Shown: piece after piece, positions 8,332 through 15,800 of the stretch | Layout of the letters: each line of letters opens with the position of its first letter | Numbering within the stretch: position 1 is the stretch's first letter | Origin: an uncultured Lachnospiraceae bacterium | GTDB taxonomy: Bacteria > Bacillota > Clostridia > Lachnospirales > Lachnospiraceae | Direction of reading: 5' to 3' | Length of the DNA stretch: 28,216 bases | Assembly (NCBI GenBank): GCA_905235345.1 | Contig: CAJOLO010000050.1 | Coordinates: forward strand, 1-28,216 | Position numbers and translations under genes: made by a program | The notes under the pieces: generated by a model | Database searches by the model: none | What the model was told of the DNA's origin: nothing | The model's input: the letters and a program-made list of their open reading frames with translations, nothing else

Positions 8332-9855
8332 ATGGATGAGAAGATATTGGTATTTGTGAAGAAGGTAAGGGAAAGACAGCGTGTGCAGTCAGTTCTTGAT
8401 GCTTTGTTGGTATCACTTTCTGCAGGCTTGCTTTGTGCTGTCTTCATTTCGCTGCTTTCTTTGTGGATACCTTTATATTATGCCATACCCGTTTCGGTTG
8501 GCTTTATTGTGCTGTCTGTAATTGTAGGTATAGTGTCCGGGATAAAGAGAACACCATCGCTTGAAAAATCAGCACTGATAGCGGATGCAAGGGGACACAA
8601 GGAAAAGCTTACGACTGCTTTGGAGCTTGCAGGACGGGAGGATGCATTTAGTATTCTTCAGAAAAAAGACGCATTGAAGGTTATAGATGGTTTCAGAATT
8701 AATAAAGAATTTCCTCTCACCATATCGTGGAAAAAGAGTGTGGCATTTGTTTTATTGGCAATTATATTCGGAGTGACTGCTGCATGGGATGCTCCCGCCA
8801 AGAGGCAGGCAATCACGAAACACGAGGTGAAAAAAGAGAGCTTAGAGGAAATCGCTAAGCTTGAGAAAGTAGAGAAGGACATTAGTAAGGCAGATAAGCT
8901 TAGTGAAATAGAGAAGGCTGATCTTGATAAACAGATAGAACAGGCAAAGCAGGAAATGAAGCTTGCAGAGTCGGTTGAGGATATTAAAAAGGCGGAGGAC
9001 AGGATAACCAAGAAAATGGAGATGTCTGCCGAAACACTTTCCGATACGTCTGCAAAGAAAACCCTTGAGGAGGCTGTGGAACAGAATAAGGCAGATCAGG
9101 CAAAGAGGATAGAGGAAGCCGTGAAGGAAGCAGAAGAGGCTATGGAAAAAGCAGCCACAGGTGGTGAGAAGTCAAAGAATGATGCTTATGAGAAGCTTAA
9201 CAAGCTCGCAGAGACAAGTGGGAGTGATGCACTCAAAAATGCTGCCAAAGAATACAAGAGTTCAGATTATTCAAACAGTGATTATATAGCTGCAAATCAG
9301 GCTCTTAACAATGTCAAAAATGATTTAAAAGGCTCTGATATGACTTATAATTCATCAGGTAATCCGTCCGGTAATTCTGACAAAAACTCTGATGATAATG
9401 GTAATTCAGATAATTATTCCGGCAGGAACAGTCAGGGCAACAGCGGGCAACAGGGAAATCAGGGACAAAGCGGTAATAATGGTTCCGGGAACGGCGACGG
9501 ACAGGGAAATCAGGGACAAAGCAGTAATAATGGTTCCGGGAACGGAAACGGAAGCGGTTCAGGTTGGAACAGAGGCAGTAAGAATGGTGTAGAGGGAAAA
9601 GCTAAGGTTAATGAGAATGTAACGATACCGGACGGTACTGCCGGTAATGATGATGACCTTACAGGCAAGGCAAATGGTAATGATACAAGCACAAAGGAAA
9701 AGAGCAGCCAGTCTAATACATGGTCCGGCAATAAGATAAGTTATGGGCAGGTATCCGGTCAGTATAAGGAGAAAGCATATAAGAAGGTGAATGGGTCTAA
9801 CTATCCCGGAAAGATGAAGGAGAAGATAAGGGATTATTTTGATGGGTTGGAATAA
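8332..9855 (+). CDS. Membrane coiled-coil protein of MoxR operons (DUF4175-like)
   Basis: A 507-residue protein. Three hydrophobic helices (about residues 22-44, 47-70 and 131-150) are followed by a long charged helical region (about 165-330, many K/E heptads) and a low-complexity Ser/Asn/Gly/Gln segment (about 343-420) containing two 17-residue repeats. The C-terminal motif is YGQVSGQYKEKAYKKVNGS...MKEKIRDYFDGLE. That terminal motif (aromatic-rich helix ending in RDYFxxLE) resembles the end of membrane proteins encoded next to moxR genes in other Gram-positive bacteria. The likely role is a scaffold or partner of the MoxR ATPase; this is inference. Its ribosome site is poor (AAAGGCGG about 14 bases before the ATG). 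A run of ten T residues follows the stop at 9871-9880 without a convincing stem. Confidence 0.75.
   Translation: MDEKILVFVKKVRERQRVQSVLDALLVSLSAGLLCAVFISLLSLWIPLYYAIPVSVGFIVLSVIVGIVSGIKRTPSLEKSALIADARGHKEKLTTALELAGREDAFSILQKKDALKVIDGFRINKEFPLTISWKKSVAFVLLAIIFGVTAAWDAPAKRQAITKHEVKKESLEEIAKLEKVEKDISKADKLSEIEKADLDKQIEQAKQEMKLAESVEDIKKAEDRITKKMEMSAETLSDTSAKKTLEEAVEQNKADQAKRIEEAVKEAEEAMEKAATGGEKSKNDAYEKLNKLAETSGSDALKNAAKEYKSSDYSNSDYIAANQALNNVKNDLKGSDMTYNSSGNPSGNSDKNSDDNGNSDNYSGRNSQGNSGQQGNQGQSGNNGSGNGDGQGNQGQSSNNGSGNGNGSGSGWNRGSKNGVEGKAKVNENVTIPDGTAGNDDDLTGKANGNDTSTKEKSSQSNTWSGNKISYGQVSGQYKEKAYKKVNGSNYPGKMKEKIRDYFDGLE
9451..9552 (+). repeat. Two-copy 51-bp in-frame tandem repeat
   Basis: Positions 9451-9501 and 9502-9552 match at 48 of 51 bases by my count and encode two 17-residue Gln/Gly/Asn/Ser units in the linker of the 507-residue membrane protein. 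The near identity points to a recent duplication, and copy number probably varies between strains. Confidence 0.9.
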
Positions 9856-9897
9856 ACTGTGGTTTGGTTATTTTTTTTTTGACGGACGCCGACAGGC

Positions 9898-10113
9898 GGA
9901 TATAAGGGTTCAGTCCTATGGCTGTTTAGACGGGATTGAGACTTCTAGGTGTCCCGCCAAGGCTTATATACCGTCCGCGACCGGCTTCAATTCGACATCC
10001 TGTCTCAATCTCGCCTTGCTCGCCATCCGTGGCTCGCATCGCTAGGAAACTTACGGGACACCAAGAAGCTCTAATCCCTTACTAAAATGCTATAGGACTG
10101 AACCCTTATATCC
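9898..10113 (-). repeat. Large near-palindromic element E1 (possible structured RNA or MITE)
   Basis: Terminal arms 9898-9922 and 10089-10113 are reverse complements at 24 of 25 positions. A second stem pairs 9932-9956 with 10054-10078 (20 of 25). A smaller stem (AAGGC 9959-9963 / GCCTT 10013-10017) encloses the hairpin GACA-tcc-TGTC. No plausible coding frame fills it. It is homologous to element E2 in opposite orientation: the reverse strand from 10078 downward matches E2 from about 10465 upward, including the shared run TCCCGTAAGT, and both contain the 15-mer GAGACAGGATGTCGA in the same relative place. It begins 42 bases after the stop of the upstream gene. Confidence 0.85.
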
Positions 10114-10191
10114 ACATGCCGGCTGTTCGTTGAAAATTATAAACTGTCATATTTCTATCTTACAAAGCAATTTATAATCACATTAATATTA

Positions 10192-10220
10192 TTGATAGCT
10201 GACCTGTTATCGTGTAGTAT
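10192..10220 (+). promoter_or_regulatory. Putative promoter of the decayed lipoprotein gene
   Basis: TTGATA (10192-10197), a 17-base spacer and TAGTAT (10215-10220) lie in AT-rich DNA 40 bases upstream of the broken lipoprotein start. An overlapping TATACT lies three bases further on. It reads toward the MoxR genes as well. Confidence 0.4.
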
Positions 10221-10259
10221 ACTTTATCAAATTATTAACATGAGGTAATAAACATAATT

Positions 10260-10404
10260 ATGATTAAAAAAATTTACTATATGTTCTATGATTTTAACTA
10301 TACTATTATTAAGTGGTTGCGGTAAAGTTCAATATCCGGATTTGCCGAATAATGCGATTGCTTTTAAGATGGGCAGTTTTGAAGATAAGGACCATGATAA
10401 ATAG
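10260..10404 (+). pseudogene. Remnant of a small lipoprotein gene, frameshifted in an A7 run
   Basis: The ATG at 10260 reads only 21 codons to a stop. With one A fewer in the seven-A run at 10266-10272, it becomes a textbook lipoprotein start: MIKKFTICSMILTILLLSGCGK, with lipobox LSGC. It then continues VQYPDLPNNAIAFKMGSF to a TAG ending at 10404. Even repaired, it is only 47 residues, far shorter than usual lipoproteins, so it is probably also truncated downstream, just before element E2. A promoter-like site lies at 10192-10220. An alternative is slippage in the A run yielding a tiny lipoprotein, but the short length makes decay likelier. Confidence 0.6.
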
Positions 10405-10412
10405 TAGCATCC

Positions 10413-10784
10413 ACAGACAGTAAGAGTACCGGAAATATGCGGTGTTTTGTATGACATCTGGAAGGAAATTAGAGGTTCTTAGTATCCCGTAAGTATTCCC
10501 AGCGGATGCCGGACAAGCGGAGCAGTTCTTGGTGAGTGCTTGCCACGAACCTTAGAACTGCCCATATGATAGGTCTCAGAAGGTTCAAGTCCGAAGGACG
10601 CAGAAGCTTCTGCTAGCTTCTGCTAAGACCGAACCATTATGTCCGGCAGGTGTGAGGGAGACAGGATGTCGACTTCACACCGTGCCGCGTACGGCAAGAG
10701 AACTTATCCGGGATACTTAGAAACTCTTATTTCCGTACAGCAGGAATACAAAACACTGCATATTCCCGGTACTCTTGCGTCTGT
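10413..10784 (+). repeat. Large multi-stem palindromic element E2 (possible structured RNA or MITE)
   Basis: Outer arms 10413-10452 and 10746-10784 pair over about 36 of 40 positions; two of the three substitutions would be G-U pairs in RNA. A second long stem pairs 10458-10494 with 10702-10740. Inside are at least five more helices: TGCCGGAC 10507-10514 with 10641-10648; GCAGTTCT 10522-10529 with 10554-10561; GTCC-gaa-GGAC near 10590; palindrome GCAGAAGCTTCTGC; GGTGTGA 10649-10655 with 10675-10681 enclosing GACA-gga-TGTC; and TGCCG-cgta-CGGCA 10683-10696. It is a longer relative of E1 in opposite orientation, with about 125 extra bases in the centre. It lies 64 bases before the moxR start and could be a leader RNA, an insertion element, or both. 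Confidence 0.85.
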
Positions 10785-10848
10785 CATAAGCTACTCGCAA
10801 ACTTAACTAAATGGTATTATAGAAATATAGACAAGAAGGAGAAGATAC

Positions 10849-11817
10849 ATGGACGAGAAACAATTACAGGAAATGATAGATAAGGTCAAAGCCTGTGAGG
10901 CGGAGATTGGAAAGGGAATAATCGGGCAGAGGGACATTATAAGACAGGTTATGCTGGCAATACTTGCAGATGGAAATGTTCTATTAGAGGGTGTACCGGG
11001 ACTTGGAAAAACAGAGCTTGTAAAGGCAATATCGAAAGTTATGTCAACCTCGTTTTCACGTATTCAGTTTACGCCTGATCTCATGCCTGCCGACGTGACA
11101 GGAACTAACCTTATAATAAAACAGGACGGCAATAATGTGTTTCAATTTGAGCCGGGACCGGTATTTGCCAATATTGTGCTTGGCGATGAGATTAACCGTG
11201 CCACACCTAAGACGCAGTCTGCTCTGCTTGAAGCCATGCAGGAGAAGACGGTCACGGTAGGAAAGACAACTTATGAACTTCCGTCACCGTTTATGGTACT
11301 GGCAACCCAGAATCCGATTGAGAACGAGGGAACATATCCGCTTCCCGAGGCACAGTTAGACAGATTTATCTTCAAGTTGCTGGTGGATTTTCCGACGAAA
11401 GAAGAATTAAAGCAGATAATGAATATTACTGTTACCAATGAAAAGGTTGACATAACACCTGTTATGACGGGAGAGGATATCCTTGCAATCCGAGAAGTCA
11501 TCCGAGATATGCCTATTGCTGATGCAGTCATGGATTATGCTATGTCAGTTGTTGTCGCAACACACCCGGAAAGTGACTCGGCTTTGGAAATTACAAAGAA
11601 GTATGTGGAGGTTGGTTCCAGCCCCCGTGCAGCTCAGGCGATAATTAAGACTGCCAAGGCGAGGGCATTTATGGAGGGAAGGTACAATGTGGCTTTTGAG
11701 GATATCAAATTCGTTGCGTATCCGGCATTACGACACAGATTAGCACTTAACTTTGAGGCGGTTTCCGATGGGGTGAGTACCGACACAGTAATATCAGAGA
11801 TACTGGCAGGTCTGTAA
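10849..11817 (+). CDS. MoxR family AAA+ ATPase
   Basis: 322 residues, the usual length. Walker A GVPGLGKT (48-55), Walker B VLGDEINRA (Asp113-Glu114), followed by the family-typical TPKTQSALLEAMQE, sensor-1 region LATQNPIENEGTYPLPEAQLDRF, and C-terminal helical lid with SSPRAAQAIIKTAKARA. MoxR ATPases act as chaperones that mature or assemble partner proteins, usually with DUF58 and VWA proteins encoded beside them, as here. The start is supported by AGAAGGAGA about 5-8 bases upstream. It is the first gene after the two palindromic elements, so its expression may depend on read-through or on a local promoter that I cannot place with confidence. Confidence 0.95.
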   Translation: MDEKQLQEMIDKVKACEAEIGKGIIGQRDIIRQVMLAILADGNVLLEGVPGLGKTELVKAISKVMSTSFSRIQFTPDLMPADVTGTNLIIKQDGNNVFQFEPGPVFANIVLGDEINRATPKTQSALLEAMQEKTVTVGKTTYELPSPFMVLATQNPIENEGTYPLPEAQLDRFIFKLLVDFPTKEELKQIMNITVTNEKVDITPVMTGEDILAIREVIRDMPIADAVMDYAMSVVVATHPESDSALEITKKYVEVGSSPRAAQAIIKTAKARAFMEGRYNVAFEDIKFVAYPALRHRLALNFEAVSDGVSTDTVISEILAGL

Positions 11818-11904
11818 AAGGAACTATATAATGTGCACAATTAATAAGATGTAAATCGGAGTTTCGCAATCACCTATAAATTTTTAAAAATGTGAGGAAG
11901 AGAT

Positions 11905-12780
11905 TTGGACGAAGAATTATTTAACCATTCATTCTTTGAAAAATTGAACACGGTTAAAATGTCACTGAACATGAGTCTCAATCAAGGGTTGAGCGGCAGC
12001 AGAAAGTCCGGTGCAAAGGGCAGCTCTGTGGAGTTTTCTGATTTTCGTGAGTATATGCCGGGTGATGATATAAGACGTATAGACTGGAATGCATATGGCA
12101 GAACGGACAAGCTTTATATCAAGCAGTTTATGGAGGAGAAAGAGGGACTTTTCCGTTTCTTTGTTGATACCAGTGCCTCCATGGAGTTTGGAGAGCAGAA
12201 GAAATCCGTGATGGCATTGCGATTAACAGCAGCCCTTTCGTACATTATCATGAATAATCTTGACAGAGTTTTCATTAATGAGATGAAAGGTGAACATTTA
12301 ATTAATGGTAAAGGATTATCCGGCAACGCTGCATTCTCACATCTGTTAAAGAATTTGGAGCGCATAACCTTTAAAGGTGAGACGCATATAAGTAAATGCA
12401 TATCCACCTGTCCTGTGCCGGTGGGAGGAGTATCAATTATAGTCAGTGATTTTATGGATGCTGACGGTGTGGAAAATGCAGTCAAATACCTCGTTAGTCG
12501 CAAGCAGACGGTTGTGTTGATACAGATACTTGCACGGGAAGAGATTGATATAGATTACGAGGGGACTGTTAACATATTAGATATGGAGACAGATGAACGT
12601 GTCAAAATTACAATGTCCAATGCGGCGATTAAGAATTATCAGGCAAGGCTTGATGGTATGAAGAAAGAATTGTTAAGGATTTCAAGAAAGTATGGTGCGC
12701 ATTTTATCAGCACAGTGTCAGATGAAGATCTTGTGGAAGTACTATTATCGGATTTTGCGGGTATTATTTCGAGATGTTAG
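11905..12780 (+). CDS. DUF58 domain protein (MoxR partner)
   Basis: 291 residues with the canonical DUF58 core EFSDFREYMPGDDIRRIDWNAYGR (about residues 44-66; only part is conserved exactly in the family), followed by KLYIKQFMEEKE and a VWA-like metal site DTSAS (88-92). The MIDAS-type motif suggests a von Willebrand A fold that binds partner proteins. The start is TTG at 11905 with GAGGAAG about 4 bases upstream. It lies 87 bases after moxR. Members of this family are nearly always next to moxR, and a complex with that ATPase is the standard hypothesis. No membrane segment is seen, so it is probably cytoplasmic or peripheral. Confidence 0.9.
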   Translation: MDEELFNHSFFEKLNTVKMSLNMSLNQGLSGSRKSGAKGSSVEFSDFREYMPGDDIRRIDWNAYGRTDKLYIKQFMEEKEGLFRFFVDTSASMEFGEQKKSVMALRLTAALSYIIMNNLDRVFINEMKGEHLINGKGLSGNAAFSHLLKNLERITFKGETHISKCISTCPVPVGGVSIIVSDFMDADGVENAVKYLVSRKQTVVLIQILAREEIDIDYEGTVNILDMETDERVKITMSNAAIKNYQARLDGMKKELLRISRKYGAHFISTVSDEDLVEVLLSDFAGIISRC

Positions 12781-12887
12781 GAAACCCGGAATATATTTGC
12801 TGTTTGATTGAATTATAAATATAAGTATTGAGTTGACTGCATTGGTTAATTAGCTTTGGAACAGGCGATTAAAATAAGGAGAACACA

Positions 12888-15800
12888 ATGACATTTTCAA
12901 ACTTGTGGCCACTGGCGTTTTTAATTTTCATCCCGGTGATCATTTTATTATATCTTTTAAAACAAAAGGTTAAGGATCAGCCCTTTTCTTCCGCAATACT
13001 GTGGCAGGAAATCTATAAAAATCTTGAGGCGAAGACTCCTTTTGAAAAGCTTAAACATAATATTCTCATGTATCTGCAGATCATAGCTATGCTTATTTTG
13101 ATATTAGCCCTTATGGCACCGGTTATCAGAAACGGAGGTATTGTTACACGTAATACAGTTCTTGTGATAGATACAAGTGCAAGTATGGGAACCATCTGTA
13201 ATGGAGGTATGACAAGGCTTGACGAAGGAATTTCCGGTGCAAAGAATTATCTTGACGGAGTAAATGATTCCGGTATTGTCACAATAGTTGCCTGTGATAA
13301 TGAGGCACATATAGTGTATCAGGGGCAGGATAAATCCATTGCGAAGAAAAGACTTGGCGAGCTTGAGCCGGTGCAGGTGTCGGGAACACTGGATGTTGCA
13401 TCCGGTATCATAGGTTCCCTGGTCTCTAATATGGATAATGTGGATGTGGTATGCTATACAGATTCCGAATTCGATTATGAAAGCTTTAAGAGGAATAATG
13501 ATAAGATTTCTCTGTCGGTTGAAAGTATATACAGCAAGGAAGAGAATCTGTCGGTTGATTATGTTAACTATGCGATTAAGGATTCTGTCTTTATTGAGGC
13601 AATATGTAAGGTCACCAATCATGGCACCGGAAAAGCAACCACCGATGTCAGCTTATATCTTGACAAGGATATTGCAGATGTGCAGAATGTTACGGTTGAA
13701 GCGGAAGAAAGTAAAATCGTATATTTTAAAAAAGTTAATCTGCCGGAGAATGTAATTAAAAATGGTTTGATTCTTCGTGCAGAATTATCGGAAAAAGATT
13801 CTTTGATCGCGGATAATATTTCAAGCATTGCTGTTTCATCGAATGATAACAGAAAGGTTCTTCTTATCTCTGAGGGTAATGTGTTTCTTGAGAAGTCACT
13901 TTCGCTGGTTGACGGGGCAGAAGTGTATAAAGCGGAGGGGTTAAATGTACTTGGCGAGGCCGATGATTTTAATCTGTATGTGTTTGACGGAATAAGTATT
14001 CCTGATGATTTTGATGCTTCAACAGTGCCGGATAATGCTGCGTATTTAATTATAAATTATGATTATATCCCGTCTTTTGTAACAGCCTCCGGGAATACTG
14101 AGACAAATGAAACGAACATTTTAAAGAGTAACGCTAATGTCACAGACTGTATGCTGCATTTTGAAAAGAGTGATGTTACCGGGTATGTAGAGGATTATAC
14201 TTTTGGAGTGACAGAAGCTTATACCTATCAGCTTCCGCAGTGGGCAAATGCTATTATTGCAGCCGGGGAAGGCAACGTGGTTGGATACTATGGTGATACA
14301 GGCACGCATCGTATGGGAGTCATAGGCTTTGATATTCATAATACCGATCTTGCACTGCAGACGGAATTCCCTGTATTCATGTCGCAGCTTACGGAATATC
14401 TGCTGACCGGTGACGGGATTCAGTCGGAGATCAATAATTTTCCGATTGATGAATCCGATGTGATACCGATAGAGAATGTCAGCAAGAACGGGATTCTTGA
14501 CAAGACAAAGACAGGAGGCAGAGCAATAAGAAACCTGTTGCTGATACTTGCAATAGTTATACTTATCATTGAAGGGATTATCTATCATCTTCAGGTGCAT
14601 TCGGGTAAAAAGAAGCAGTTCCTTGTGATAAGGGGTATACTGCTTGCGTGTATTATACTTGCGATTTCAGGAGTTTCCATTACGAAAAAGCAGAGGAAGG
14701 TAGAGACCATATTCCTTGTGGATGTATCCGACAGTATGTCGGGGAATTTGGCTGCGGTTGAAAAATATCTCAAGGATAATATGGCACTTATGCCGAAGAA
14801 GAATCAGGCGGGAATTGTGCTCTTCGGAAAGAATACTGTGGTAGAACAGTTTATGACTGACAGCAAGGCTTTTTATGGACTTAACGCGGCACCGATAACT
14901 ACTGCGACCAACATAGAAAACGGAGTTACCTCGGCTTGTTCCATGTTCCGCGACGGAGTTACAAAGCGTCTTGTGCTAATAACGGATGGTTGCGAAAATG
15001 AGGGCAGCATCAGTCTTGCAGCTTCGAATATGAAAAATAAAGATGTGGAATTATATGTGATTCCGCTTAACGACTCCGTGTCGAAAAACAGCGAGGTATA
15101 TATTGACAGTCTTGAAACACCATCCGTTATTCATGCGGGAGATCATTATAATATCGCTGTTTCCGTTAAGTCCAATGTTGAGACGGATGCCATACTCTCA
15201 CTATATTCCGGCAGGGTTTCCAAAGGACAGAAGGAGATTCATCTGACTAAGGGCAGTAATCAGTTCGTATTCGAGGATGTGGGAGAAGAAGGAACTATCG
15301 AGCAGTATAAGGCTGTGATAGAACCGGATGAGGACACGATTTCCGTCAACAACACATATGTTACATTTTCGCAGATAGAGAGTAAACCCAGAGTGTTGAT
15401 AGTGGAGGGGAAGCCCGGCAATACAGAGGAATTCGAGAAGATATTGACTGCAATCAATATTGATTTTGATAAGGTGACGGCAAGCGGTGTGCCTGTTTCT
15501 CTTTCACAGCTTAATGAGTATAAAGCTGTCATAACAGTTGATGTTCATTATGACGATCTGAGAAGAGATTTTGCAAAAACCCTGGAAACCTATGTCAAAG
15601 ATTATTCGGGAGGATATATATGTATAGGCGGTGATAACAGTTACGCACTTGGAGGCTACAGAGATACCGAGCTTTCGGAGATACTTCCTGTTGACATGGA
15701 TATAGAGGGGGAGAAGGAGATTCCTAAGATGGCTATGGTTATGGTCATAGACCAGTCGGGAAGTATGACATCCCCTTCCGAGGAGGATTCGTCTGTTACG

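Noticed and set aside
9857..9880. T10 run after the 507-residue membrane protein gene as an intrinsic terminator
   Set aside because: Only a four-base stem (AAAC/GTTT) can be formed before the T run, too weak for a convincing terminator.
9839..10045. 68-codon open frame running from the end of the membrane protein gene into element E1
   Set aside because: It begins inside the upstream gene, crosses a ten-T run and the palindromic arms, and has no protein-like features.
9852..10147. Nine-base direct repeat ATAAACTGT on both sides of E1 (9852-9860 and 10139-10147) as a target-site duplication
   Set aside because: The copies are 37 and 25 bases outside the terminal arms, and the DNA between does not form inverted ends, so it does not mark the element's borders; it may be chance.
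10413..10784. E2 as a group II intron, rRNA/tRNA piece or CRISPR locus
   Set aside because: No domain V-like hairpin with flanking intron ends, no reverse transcriptase, no rRNA/tRNA sequence motifs and no regularly spaced repeats were seen.
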